A stretch of 64,000 nucleotides of DNA, from the NCBI RefSeq assembly GCF_933509905.1, contig NZ_OW150024.1, positions 186,001-250,000 on the forward strand, given 5' to 3'. The translations under genes and the position numbers were made by a program. The stretch is from Trichlorobacter ammonificans. GTDB taxonomy: Bacteria; Desulfobacterota; Desulfuromonadia; Geobacterales; Pseudopelobacteraceae. The notes under the pieces are model-generated. The model ran no database searches and was not told the DNA's origin. It saw only the letters and a list, made by a program, of their open reading frames with translations. This document shows positions 1-7,580 of the stretch, in pieces. The number at the start of each line of letters is the position of its first letter. Positions within the stretch are counted from its first letter, which is position 1.

Positions 1-185
1 AGGCCGCTCATCCCCTGCATCTTCAGGTCGGTCAGAATCAGATCGAAGGCCCGTTTGTCCAGCAGCTTCAGGGCCGCCTGCACGCCGGAGGCGTCGGCGG
101 TATCGTACCCCTCGGCCCGCAGGATCATGGTCAGGATCTCCCGCTGTCCCTTTTCGTCGTCCACGATCAGGATGCTTCCCTTCAT
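1..185 (-). CDS. Response regulator receiver domain (partial, 3' end outside window)
   Basis: Only the first 62 codons are in the window. They read as the N-terminus of a receiver domain: the acidic pair Asp9-Asp10 follows a hydrophobic first strand, and Asp53 in the stretch LILTDLKMQG is the expected phosphorylation site. The ATG at 185 overlaps the stop codon of the upstream kinase gene by four bases (ATGA), so the two are translationally coupled and almost certainly a cognate pair. With an NtrB-like kinase upstream, an NtrC-type regulator with AAA+ and HTH domains is the most likely full protein, but those parts are not visible here. Confidence 0.85.
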   Translation of the reverse strand, partial: MKGSILIVDDEKGQREILTMILRAEGYDTADASGVQAALKLLDKRAFDLILTDLKMQGMSG

Positions 186-1603
186 GCGTTCTCCTCTCCG
201 CAGGGCAGGCGCACGGTGAAGGTGGTTCCCTCGCCGCTGCTGGCTACCGCAATCTCGCCGCCATGTTCCCTGATGATCCGTTCGGTGATGGCCAGTCCCA
301 GGCCGATCCCCACCTCCTTGGTGGTGAAGTAGGGCTGGAAGATCTTGTCCAGGTCCTCCGGCGGGATGCCGGCCCCCCGGTCGCGGAAGCTGAGCAGTAC
401 CCAGCCGCTTTTTTCCGGGTCAAGGGTGGCGCCCAGCACGATCTCGCCGCCGTCCGGCATGGCTTGTGCGGCGTTGGTGATGAAGTTGGTGATGGCGTTG
501 CGCATCAGCTCCGGATCGAGCAGCAGCGGCGGCAGCTTGTCGGCCACCTGCCGGACGATGGATACCCGTTGCTCGGCCAGCCGGTCAGCCAAGGTGGGCA
601 GCGTGCGTTCCAGCAGTTCTTCGTAGGTGATGATCCCCCGGCGCAGCTTCAGGGGGCGGCCGTAGTTCATGAAGTTGAGCACCATGTAGTTGGCCCGGCG
701 CACTTCGTCACGGATCTTGTCGGCCAGGTCGCTCACCTGCGCTGCCCGGCCGGGGCACTGCACCAGCAGTTCGTTCTTCAGGTGGTCGATGGCCAGGCTG
801 ATGTAGTTGAGCGGGTTGCGGATCTCGTGGGCGATGCCGGCGGCCAGTTGTCCCACCCGTGAAAGATGTTCCGCTTCGTAGAGCCGTTTTTCCAGGGCTT
901 CCCGCTCCCGCAGCTTCTCCACCATTTCGTTGAAGGCCTGGGCCAGTTCGCCGATTTCGTCGCAGCTTTCCACCGGGATGGTCACCGAGAGATCGCCGGC
1001 CGACACCTTCTTGAAATCTTCGGCCAGGCGGTGGATCGGGTCGGTGTAGCGGCGGGCCAGATAGATGGTGAAGGCGATGCCCACGGTAAAGACCATGGCG
1101 GTGGCTGCCAGGCGCTTGATGAAGTTGGCGTGCTGGATGTTGCGGATGTTGTCCAGCAGCATGTTGACCTGCACGTAGCCCAGGTGCTCGTCGCCGACGA
1201 TGACCGGCACCACCACGTCGTAGGGTTTCTGGGAGAGGATCGAGGCCTCCCCCAGGCGGTTCGTCGCTGCCCGTACCCCTTTTTCGAGCTTTTTCAGATC
1301 CTTTTGCTTGCCGATCTTCTCCGGGTTGGTGGAGTCGATGATCTCCCCTTCGCTGTTGATGATGTTGATCTCGTTGATCCCTTTCTGGCGGGCACTGTCA
1401 AGAAATTCGGCGAGACGGGAGGTTTCGGCTTCGGAGGTCAGGTCGGCGATGCTGAGCTGCACCGCCTTGGATATCTCCTGGGAACTGTCCTGGATTTCCT
1501 GCACCAGGTCATTCTGGGCGTACTGGTTGAGGGTGAAGAGGGTAATGATCGCAATCACCAGCAGGGAGAGCATGATCAGAATCAGTTTGGCGTTCAGCTT
1601 CAT
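182..1603 (-). CDS. Membrane sensor histidine kinase (NtrB-like)
   Basis: A 473-residue kinase. Visible parts in order: transmembrane helix about residues 6-24, a periplasmic sensor segment of about 140 residues, a second helix at about 165-184, a HAMP linker (about 186-237), and a HisKA H-box around His259 (GIAHEIRNPLNY). The ATP-binding domain follows, with an N-box (ITNFITNAAQAM), a G1 box (DRGAGI) and a G2 box (GIGLGLAI). The start ATG at 1603 is chosen because the hydrophobic helix begins directly after it; the open frame further upstream has no kinase character. It overlaps the downstream receiver gene by four bases. The phosphoryl acceptor is presumably that neighbour. The signal sensed is unknown. 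Confidence 0.9.
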   Translation of the reverse strand: MKLNAKLILIMLSLLVIAIITLFTLNQYAQNDLVQEIQDSSQEISKAVQLSIADLTSEAETSRLAEFLDSARQKGINEINIINSEGEIIDSTNPEKIGKQKDLKKLEKGVRAATNRLGEASILSQKPYDVVVPVIVGDEHLGYVQVNMLLDNIRNIQHANFIKRLAATAMVFTVGIAFTIYLARRYTDPIHRLAEDFKKVSAGDLSVTIPVESCDEIGELAQAFNEMVEKLREREALEKRLYEAEHLSRVGQLAAGIAHEIRNPLNYISLAIDHLKNELLVQCPGRAAQVSDLADKIRDEVRRANYMVLNFMNYGRPLKLRRGIITYEELLERTLPTLADRLAEQRVSIVRQVADKLPPLLLDPELMRNAITNFITNAAQAMPDGGEIVLGATLDPEKSGWVLLSFRDRGAGIPPEDLDKIFQPYFTTKEVGIGLGLAITERIIREHGGEIAVASSGEGTTFTVRLPCGEENA

Positions 1604-1698
1604 GACGGGGCTCCGAACAGCGTCAAAATATCGCCAGAGTAGCAGTAAAGCGGTGGCCGTGCAAGAAATCCGCTCCAGCACGGCAGGGCGTGAAAGCG

Positions 1699-1728
1699 TT
1701 GACAGGGCAGGCGCAAAGCGTGTACAAC
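1699..1728 (+). promoter_or_regulatory. Candidate sigma-70 promoter for the outer-membrane protein gene
   Basis: A perfect -35 hexamer TTGACA at 1699-1704 is followed after 18 bp by the weaker -10-like TACAAC at 1723-1728. Transcription would begin around 1735, almost at the ATG at 1737, so the message would be close to leaderless. No Shine-Dalgarno sequence precedes that ATG, which fits. The -10 match is only 4 of 6, so this is a tentative call. Confidence 0.35.
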
Positions 1729-1736
1729 ACCACCCC

Positions 1737-3011
1737 ATGTTGCGTTCAAAAATCAGATATTTCAGCTTGATTGCCGTAGTGGTACCGTTGTGTCTCGCGC
1801 TTGCCGGCTGCACCTCCCTGGTGCCCCGGGAGCGGCTCCCCCTGATCAGTGGAGAAGCCTGCGGCGAACAGGTGAAGGTGGTCACCGTGCCGTTGCCGGT
1901 GATCGCTTCCTCCCCCAACGAGGGGATCACCGCAGGGGCGCTGGGTGCCTTCCTGATCCACGACCGCAACAACGAGATTTATTCCCTGTTGGCACCCCAG
2001 ATCAACCACAACCGTAATTTCGGTGTCACCGCCAGTTTGTACGGCGCCGTCAACCCCAGCAGGGACCACAGCCTGGAGTTCAACATCGCCCAATCCCAGA
2101 AGGTTAACTACGATTACGAGGCGAAATACCGCGACACCAGCCTGCAGGGGGGCGATCTTGAGTTGAACGCCTTTGTCGGCTGGTTCGCCGACGGGTCATC
2201 CCGGTTTTACGGTTTCCAGGCCCGTACCCCGGTCTCCCAGGAAACCAACTATACCAACCGTGAATTCGTCTACAATATTTCCGCCACCTGGTTCCTGGGG
2301 CGCCATTACTATCTTGAGCTGGGACACCGCTTCAGGAATGTCTCCATTCACGGCGGCGCCGTCAAAAACGTGCCGTTCATCAGGGACCGGTTCAGCAACG
2401 CCGAGGTGCCCGGTCTTGACGGCTTCACTACCCATGCTCCCCGAATCTCGCTGATCTACAGCACCCTCGACAGCCGTCCCCTGGCCACGTTCGGCGGTTA
2501 CGCCCGGATCACCTTCGAGCCCACCATCAAGGCGCTGGGCGGTACGGCCGACTACCGCCACTACGAAGTGGAGGCCAAGGGGTACATCCCCAAGGGGGAG
2601 GACAAGCGGTTCATCTCGGTCTTCCGGATCATGTACAACCAGACCCTGGGCGATACCGACTCGACAAAGGTACCGTTCCTGGAACAAAGCATCCTGGGGG
2701 GAGAGACCACCCTGCGCGGCTATGGCCGCAACCGCTTCATCGACAACAGTTTTCTGCTGCTCAACCTGGAGGAGCGGATCAGGCTGTTTCGCTGGGAGAT
2801 CTTCAACGTGGTGGCTGACTGGGAAATCGCCCCCTTCGTCGATCTGGGAGCGGTGATGGAGAGCTTCGACAAGGCAACGTCGAAGAACTTCGAATTCAAC
2901 CCGGGCGTCGGTTTCCGCGCCACGGTCCGTCCCAACATCGTGGGGCGAGTAGACCTGGGGATCGGCAGGGATGGGCCGGCGATATACGTTGGGCTGGGCT
3001 ATCCCTTTTAA
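1737..3011 (+). CDS. BamA/TamA-like outer-membrane beta-barrel lipoprotein
   Basis: A 424-residue protein with an N-terminal lipoprotein signal: a basic start, a hydrophobic core and the lipobox LAGC near residue 24. The rest has the alternating aromatic/polar pattern of an outer-membrane barrel. It resembles the C-terminal barrel of the Omp85/D15 surface-antigen family: GGETTLRGYG near residue 320 and a closing strand ending in YVGLGYPF with terminal Phe. No POTRA repeats are visible, so it is shorter than BamA (about 800 residues) and nearer the small Omp85-like proteins of unknown role. It stands alone, divergent from the kinase and convergent with the ABC gene. The start at 1737 is set by the signal peptide; there is no clear ribosome-binding site. 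Confidence 0.8.
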   Translation: MLRSKIRYFSLIAVVVPLCLALAGCTSLVPRERLPLISGEACGEQVKVVTVPLPVIASSPNEGITAGALGAFLIHDRNNEIYSLLAPQINHNRNFGVTASLYGAVNPSRDHSLEFNIAQSQKVNYDYEAKYRDTSLQGGDLELNAFVGWFADGSSRFYGFQARTPVSQETNYTNREFVYNISATWFLGRHYYLELGHRFRNVSIHGGAVKNVPFIRDRFSNAEVPGLDGFTTHAPRISLIYSTLDSRPLATFGGYARITFEPTIKALGGTADYRHYEVEAKGYIPKGEDKRFISVFRIMYNQTLGDTDSTKVPFLEQSILGGETTLRGYGRNRFIDNSFLLLNLEERIRLFRWEIFNVVADWEIAPFVDLGAVMESFDKATSKNFEFNPGVGFRATVRPNIVGRVDLGIGRDGPAIYVGLGYPF

Positions 3012-3049
3012 TCGAACGACCGTGGAGAAACCAGACATCTGAACTGCAC

Positions 3050-3158
3050 GGGCATGCGGATTTGCGCGGATGCGGCGGATATACGCGGATTTTGAACCTT
3101 TTTTAAATCGTCTGTTTTGGGTTTATCCGTGAACATCCGCTTAAATCCGGCCTTTTCC
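3050..3158. repeat. Intergenic GGAT-rich inverted repeat
   Basis: Between two convergent genes. The left arm carries GCGGATTTGCGCGGATG and further GCGGAT units at roughly 8-10 bp spacing (3057-3092). The right arm (3123-3153) carries the same units in reverse (TTTATCCGTG, ACATCCGCTTAAATCCGG). The arms can fold into a long imperfect hairpin separated by an AT-rich loop that includes TTTTTT. It probably acts as a convergent-gene terminator or is a dispersed repeat; no coding potential is seen. Confidence 0.5.
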
Positions 3159-3172
3159 ACGTGCTGTCGCCG

Positions 3173-4945
3173 TTAACGTTTTTCCGCGCCTGCGCTCCCG
3201 CCTCCCGTTCCCTGCCGTTTGGCCAGTTCGGTGTAGCGTCCCCCCAGCTGCAGCAGTTCCGCCGGTGTTCCCTGTTCCACGATCCGTCCGTCGTCCAGCA
3301 CCAGTACCCGGTGGCAGTCCCGGAAGGCTGAGAGCCGGTGGGAGACCATCAGCACGGTTTTGCCCCCCCAGGCGGCGGAGAGGGCGGTGAGAATTTCATC
3401 CTCGTGTCCCGCATCCACCGCAGCCAGGGGATCATCCAGCAGCAGCAGCGACGGGTTGCGCATCAGGGCCCGGGCCAGGGCCACCCGCTGCCGCTGGCCG
3501 CCGGACAGGGTTACCCCCCGCTCCCCGACCAGGGTATCCAGGCCCTGGGTAAAGCCTTGCAGGTCCGAGGAGAGTCCGGCCAGTTCGGCAGCTTTTGGGC
3601 AGTCCCCGTCACCGCCGTAGGCGATATTCTCGGCAATAGTCCGCGAAAAAAGGGTGGCTTCCTGGGGCAGGTAGCCGATCAGGCTGCGCAGGTCTCCCAG
3701 GTGCAGCTGATTGATATCCGTTCCATCCAGGAAGATCATACCGTCGCTGGCCGGCAGCAGGCGGGGAATCAGTTGCAGCAGGGTTGATTTGCCGCTTCCC
3801 ACCGTACCGGTGATGCCGATCCGCTCGCCCGCTGCCACGGTGAAGGAGATGTCCCGCAGGACCGGCCGTTCGCCGTAGGCGAAGCAGAGGTTTCTGAAGG
3901 CAACCTCCTCCTTGATGCTGCTGATCCGTTGTGCTGCGGCATGTTCCCGTACCGCGGAACGGGCGGCCAGCAGTTCGTTGATCCGGGCCATGGAAGCTCC
4001 GCCCCGCTGGAACAGGGTGAGAATCCAGCCCAGCACCATGGTGGGCCAGACCAGCAGGGCCAGGTAGCCGGAAAACGCGACAAAATCGCCGAGGGTCATG
4101 GCCTGACGGATGACCAGGTGCCCTCCCAGGTAGAGGACCGCCAGGATTCCCGCGCCGGTGGCCAGGGCGATGACCGGAATGATGAACCCCCGCAGCCGGG
4201 CCAGGCTCAGGTTCCGCTCCAGGCAGCGGTTCGCCGCCACCCGGAACTGTTCCCCGAAACGGGTTTCCCGGCAGTAACTCTTGATCAGCAGCGCCGCTGA
4301 AAATGCTTCTTCGGCATGATTGGAGACCCTGGCCAGTTCCTCCTGGGTTTCCCGGGAGAGCGTGAATATCCTCCCGCTTACCGCCTGGACGGTCAGCACC
4401 ATCAGCGGCAACGGCGCCAGGGCTGCCAGGGTGAGCAGGGGATTGATCCGTACCATCAGCCACACGGCGGAACCGTAGAGGATCACCGTGTTCATCAGGC
4501 TCATGATCCCGAAGCCGGTGAGCATCCGGACATTGGTCAGGTCGTTGGAGAAGCGGGAGAGCAGGTCGCCGGTCCGCTCGCGGAAGAAGAAGGTCTGGTC
4601 CAGCTCCAGCAGCCGGGCGAAGAGCGCTTCCCGTACCCGGAATTCGATCAGGCGGGCACCGTGCAGAATAACTGTGCGGGAGAAGATGCGCACCAGGCAA
4701 TAGGCACCGGCCAAAAGCGCAATCAGCAGGGCGTAGCGGTTGGCGGAGGGGGCGGCGGCAACGGGATGGCTCAATTGCTCCACCGCCCGTTTGAGCAGCC
4801 AGGGAACCAGCAGGGCCGCAGCGTTGGTTGCCAGCAGCAACAGGGCACCCAGGGCGTACCGCCCTTTGAGACCCTCGAAGAACGGCAGCAGATGGGCCAG
4901 CAGGCTGAGCGTTGATGTCGGTGCCGTTGTGGTCTGCTTGTCCAT
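3173..4945 (-). CDS. ABC exporter half-transporter (fused permease and ATPase, MdlA/MsbA type)
   Basis: A 590-residue type I exporter half-unit. An N-terminal transmembrane domain of about six helices (residues 20-310) is followed by a nucleotide-binding domain with Walker A TGTVGSGKST, signature LSGGQRQRVALARAL and Walker B LLLLDDPLAAVD, then the H-loop SHRLS. The residue after Walker B Asp is Asp rather than the catalytic Glu, as in MdlA and one half of heterodimeric exporters. A partner half would therefore be expected elsewhere; none is adjacent. The start at 4945 is supported by AGGGAGAACC just upstream; the longer open frame to 5113 has no homology-like features. Substrate unknown. Confidence 0.88.
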   Translation of the reverse strand: MDKQTTTAPTSTLSLLAHLLPFFEGLKGRYALGALLLLATNAAALLVPWLLKRAVEQLSHPVAAAPSANRYALLIALLAGAYCLVRIFSRTVILHGARLIEFRVREALFARLLELDQTFFFRERTGDLLSRFSNDLTNVRMLTGFGIMSLMNTVILYGSAVWLMVRINPLLTLAALAPLPLMVLTVQAVSGRIFTLSRETQEELARVSNHAEEAFSAALLIKSYCRETRFGEQFRVAANRCLERNLSLARLRGFIIPVIALATGAGILAVLYLGGHLVIRQAMTLGDFVAFSGYLALLVWPTMVLGWILTLFQRGGASMARINELLAARSAVREHAAAQRISSIKEEVAFRNLCFAYGERPVLRDISFTVAAGERIGITGTVGSGKSTLLQLIPRLLPASDGMIFLDGTDINQLHLGDLRSLIGYLPQEATLFSRTIAENIAYGGDGDCPKAAELAGLSSDLQGFTQGLDTLVGERGVTLSGGQRQRVALARALMRNPSLLLLDDPLAAVDAGHEDEILTALSAAWGGKTVLMVSHRLSAFRDCHRVLVLDDGRIVEQGTPAELLQLGGRYTELAKRQGTGGGSAGAEKR

Positions 4946-5154
4946 GGTTCTCCCTGCATTCCTGTCAATGCCGTGGCGCACGGAGCGCCGCAGCCGGAAT
5001 CCGATTATCGGGCATTGTGCGGCGATGCACCAGAAGAAATTCACGAGCCCGTTCCGGCGGCCACGGTGCGGGGGCACGTTACCTGCTGGACGAAACGGCC
5101 GGTTATCTGGCACAATGGCCGGGTCGCCATCCGACCTCCGGGAGTACCGTTGTG

Positions 5155-5691
5155 ATGAACCGTTCCGCCCTCTCCGCTTCGCTGCCGCCTGCCGTTTCCT
5201 TTGTGGCCCGCTCCGGCACCGGCAAGACCACCCTGCTGGAAAAGGTGGTTGCCGAACTGAAAGCGCGGGGCTGGCGGCTTGGGGCCATCAAGCACGACGC
5301 CCACCGTTTCGAGATCGACCATCCCGGCAAGGACAGTCACCGGTTGACCGCCGCCGGGGCCGACGTGATGCTGATCTCGTCGCCGGACAAACTGGCCATG
5401 GTGCGGCAGCACCGGGAATCTCCCGCTGTGGAGGAGTTGATCGCCACCTATTTCGCGGATGTGGACCTGGTGCTGACCGAGGGGTTCAAGGGGAGCAGCC
5501 TGCCGAAGATCGAGGTGCACCGGGCAGGCCACGGCAGTACCCTGCTTTGCCGGGATGAACGCCATGACCCCACCCTGGTGGCGGTGGCCAGCGACGAGCC
5601 GCTGGAGCTGGATGTGCCGGTGCTGGACCTGAACGATCCGGCGGCGGTGGCAGGATTTGTCGAGCAGCATTTTCTTGTGAGCCGGACGTAG
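5155..5691 (+). CDS. mobB: Molybdopterin-guanine dinucleotide biosynthesis protein MobB
   Basis: A 178-residue P-loop protein. Walker A lies near residue 20 (ARSGTGKTTLLEK). The MobB-typical stretch IKHDAHRFEIDHPGKDS follows and includes the family's conserved GKDS, with LTEGFKG further on. MobB binds GTP and assists MobA in adding GMP to molybdopterin, giving the bis-MGD cofactor of formate dehydrogenase and related enzymes. The ATG at 5155 is used; an in-frame GTG directly before it (5152) is an alternative. The next gene is tRNA-Sec, which supports the same physiology, because many MGD enzymes are selenoproteins. Walker A reads G-T-G-K-T with a short preceding strand, as in other MobB proteins. 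Confidence 0.9.
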   Translation: MNRSALSASLPPAVSFVARSGTGKTTLLEKVVAELKARGWRLGAIKHDAHRFEIDHPGKDSHRLTAAGADVMLISSPDKLAMVRQHRESPAVEELIATYFADVDLVLTEGFKGSSLPKIEVHRAGHGSTLLCRDERHDPTLVAVASDEPLELDVPVLDLNDPAAVAGFVEQHFLVSRT

Positions 5692-5718
5692 CGGTCCCGG
5701 CTCTGCCTGGTATACTGA

Positions 5719-5817
5719 GGAAGCACGTCGGTCGCTGGTGGGCCGCCCGGTCTTCAAAACCGGTGGGGTGGGATGGGAAATCTCCCCGGCAGGTTCGATT
5801 CCTGTGTGCTTCCGCCA
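5719..5817 (+). tRNA. selC: tRNA-Sec (anticodon TCA)
   Basis: A 99-nt tRNA with the unusual selenocysteine architecture. The acceptor stem is 8 bp (5719-5726 GGAAGCAC with 5806-5813 GTGCTTCC), the anticodon stem is CCGGT/ACCGG, the loop is CTTCAAA with anticodon TCA at 5754-5756, there is a long variable arm, and the T-arm contains GGTTCGATTCC. A discriminator G and an encoded CCA (5815-5817) end it. It decodes UGA as selenocysteine when a SECIS element is present. It follows mobB by 27 bases and may be cotranscribed with it. No selenoprotein gene was recognised in the window. Confidence 0.95.
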
Positions 5818-5875
5818 TATTCCACCTTCATGCCGCTCGTTGCGGGATGAGGGGTACCGGGGACGGGAGGATGCC

Positions 5876-6157
5876 ATGAAAAGCTTTGATGACAAGAGTT
5901 TCGTCATTGGAATACTGGCAACGCTGTTGCTGGTGGTGGTTGCGGGGGCGGCCCACGATGTCTTCTCGCCCCAGGAAATCGGCCGTCTCAGGCAGCTGGC
6001 TTCCTATCTGCAGGATGACGGCAGCCTGAACCTGGGCAACAGGAAGATCATCATGCTGGGATCGTCCATCTACGATGACGGCTCCCAGGGGGGCGGCCTG
6101 CAGATTCACGGCGGCGCGGGACGGATACAGACCTTCGGTCAGGTGCTGCAGCGTTGA
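5876..6157 (+). CDS. Small membrane-anchored or secreted protein of unknown function
   Basis: A 93-residue protein with a strong GGGAGG ribosome-binding site five bases before the ATG. Residues 9-27 are hydrophobic (FVIGILATLLLVVVAGAAH), which suggests a signal anchor or uncleaved signal peptide. The remainder is short, Gly-rich and probably beta-structured (residues 58-90, with IHGGAGRIQTF near the end). No known family is recognised. It lies downstream of tRNA-Sec and upstream of the cobalamin riboswitch, and its own transcript probably ends before the promoter at 6174. Confidence 0.6.
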   Translation: MKSFDDKSFVIGILATLLLVVVAGAAHDVFSPQEIGRLRQLASYLQDDGSLNLGNRKIIMLGSSIYDDGSQGGGLQIHGGAGRIQTFGQVLQR

Positions 6158-6173
6158 ACCGTTTAGTAACTTC

Positions 6174-6202
6174 TTGACATGCCTGGGCAGTTCCGCTAGG
6201 TA
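6174..6202 (+). promoter_or_regulatory. Candidate promoter for the cobalamin-controlled operon
   Basis: A perfect TTGACA lies at 6174-6179. A 17-bp spacer leads to TAGGTA at 6197-6202, a poor -10 match. Transcription would start near 6209, immediately before a small hairpin (TTCGCA 6215-6220 with TGCGAA 6229-6234) and the riboswitch, which is the expected layout. Confidence 0.4.
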
Positions 6203-6235
6203 CACACAAACATATTCGCATGCTCCTGTGCGAAG

Positions 6236-6427
6236 CTTCATACGGATCACGGTGCCCGCAAGGGTGAAAAGGGAAGAGGGGTGTAGTTCCGCAAGGCAAC
6301 GAGTCCCCCGCGGACCCGCCGCTGTAAGCGAGGACAAAGGGCAAGGATGTCACTGGTCGCAAGATCGGGAAGACTGCCCGGAGGATGAATCGCAAGCCAG
6401 AAGACCTGCCTGATCCCGGCACGCACC
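6236..6427 (+). promoter_or_regulatory. Cobalamin riboswitch
   Basis: Conserved cobalamin riboswitch elements occur in the right order: GTGAAAAGGGAAGAGGGGTG (6262-6281), CCCGCCGCTGTAAGCG, the GTCACTG core box, CGGGAAGA, GGAGGATGA, and the B12 box AGCCAGAAGACCTGCC ending at 6410. It sits upstream of an outer-membrane gene and cbiMNQO. Binding of adenosyl- or methylcobalamin is expected to switch the operon off through the terminator at 6478-6516. Confidence 0.93.
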
Positions 6428-6477
6428 AGTCCCGACGGTAAAGGGAGCGTGAAACCAGCAGCAGACGTTGAATACGG

Positions 6478-6516
6478 AACGTCCGCATGATGCCCCGGCG
6501 TCAGCGGACGTTTTTT
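6478..6516 (+). terminator. Riboswitch-linked intrinsic terminator
   Basis: AACGTCCGC (6478-6486) pairs with GCGGACGTT (6504-6512) across a 17-nt loop, followed by a run of six T residues. It lies about 50 nt after the B12 box and is the probable OFF-state expression platform of the cobalamin riboswitch. Confidence 0.85.
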
Positions 6517-6539
6517 CATTGCAGCGCCGGCAGCCTGCT

Positions 6540-6706
6540 GGAAGCAGGCCAGAGCGGTCATCAGAGGCCGGACACCAAGGAAGAGGCGTGCAATGCTCCC
6601 GCAGCCTTGAAGGGAACGAACGCCCAATGAGTGCCACTGTCGTGGAATGCCCTGATGGGAAGGCGGGCACGTAGGTGGCCCGCAGCCGGCAGAGTTGTCC
6701 GGGCCG
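6540..6706 (+). promoter_or_regulatory. Probable second (divergent) cobalamin riboswitch
   Basis: Downstream of the first terminator the leader again shows cobalamin-riboswitch-like elements in order: AAGGAAGAGGCGTGCAATG (6577-6595), CTCCCGCAGCC, the exact GCCACTG box (6633-6639), TGGGAAGGCGGGC (6656-6668), and a degenerate B12-box-like CCCGCAGCCGGCAGAG (6680-6695). It has no following T-run. The porin gene's ribosome-binding site GAGGGAG (6714-6720) lies just after it, so control of translation start is plausible. Alignment by eye to the first element supports homology, but several conserved positions differ. Confidence 0.55.
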
Positions 6707-6728
6707 CTAACCCGAGGGAGCACCGAGT

Positions 6729-7541
6729 GTGAAGCGAAGCGTAAGTGTAGTGGCACTATGCCTGTTGTTGTCGGCTGCAACCGCCTTTGCCGGTCCGCCG
6801 CATGCTGCCGACGACGCCGTCACCGACGACGCCGTCACCGTTGCCGTCGGCAGCATCGAGGTGGAGTTGAACGGCTCCTATGCTTACAGCGACAGGACCA
6901 ACGACGGCGTCAACACGCAACAACACCTTTTCGACGGCTCAGTGAAGATCATCACCGGTCTCTACAAGGACTGGGCCATCTCTCTGGAAGTTCCCTATAC
7001 CTTCAGTGAGCGGGTACGGAAAGCCGAGCAGCTGGATAGCGATATTGAGGGTTTTGGCGACATGACCCTGGAAGTTAAATGGGCCTTTGCCGAACTGGCC
7101 GGCATCAAATTCGCCATCAAGCCGACCGTGATCATCCCCACCGGCAGATACAGCGCCGGCCTGTCGGAAGGGCGCTGGCAGCCGGGTGTCGTCCTGATCG
7201 CCACCAGGGAGTTCGAGGGCGGCACGTACGCGCTGCATGCCAACCTCGGCTATGAGCACCACAGCTACCGTACCGGTGGCGCCCAGGCCGAGAACCGCAG
7301 CGGCCTGCTGTCCGGCTCCATCGCCGGTGAGGCGGTACTGCTGAAGGGGTTGTTCATCACGGCTGACTTCGGTCTCTCCACCAACCAGGACAAGACGTCG
7401 AACGTGGTGCCGGTCTACGCGATGACCGGGGCTAGTTACGAGATCAACAAACATCTCGACGCCAATGTCGGCATCAAGGTGGGGCTGACCCGTGCGGAAG
7501 ACGACGTCACCGCTCTCTACGGACTGGTGCTGAAGTTCTAG
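6729..7541 (+). CDS. Outer-membrane beta-barrel protein under cobalamin riboswitch control
   Basis: A 270-residue protein starting at GTG 6729, eight bases after GAGGGAG. Residues 1-21 are a signal peptide ending AFA. The mature N-terminus is His/Asp-rich, with a directly repeated DDAVT encoded by a duplicated 15-bp unit. The body has amphipathic beta-strands and ends in LYGLVLKF, a terminal-Phe barrel signature. It resembles the transporter proteins grouped with the phenol meta-pathway outer-membrane family. It is the first gene behind the B12 riboswitches and precedes cbiMNQO, so a role as an outer-membrane channel for cobalt or a cobalt chelate is inferred. It is not a TonB-dependent BtuB-type receptor: it is far too small and lacks a TonB box. 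Confidence 0.75.
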   Translation: MKRSVSVVALCLLLSAATAFAGPPHAADDAVTDDAVTVAVGSIEVELNGSYAYSDRTNDGVNTQQHLFDGSVKIITGLYKDWAISLEVPYTFSERVRKAEQLDSDIEGFGDMTLEVKWAFAELAGIKFAIKPTVIIPTGRYSAGLSEGRWQPGVVLIATREFEGGTYALHANLGYEHHSYRTGGAQAENRSGLLSGSIAGEAVLLKGLFITADFGLSTNQDKTSNVVPVYAMTGASYEINKHLDANVGIKVGLTRAEDDVTALYGLVLKF

Positions 7542-7580
7542 GTAGCCGTCCAACCCCTGTGACACCAAGGAGAAACGATT

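Noticed and set aside
1308-1736. Upstream extension of the outer-membrane protein reading frame
   Set aside because: It runs antisense to the kinase gene; the lipoprotein signal at 1737 marks the true start.
5711-5716. TATACT just before tRNA-Sec as its promoter
   Set aside because: It lies only a few bases upstream of the mature tRNA 5' end, so transcription would start inside the tRNA.
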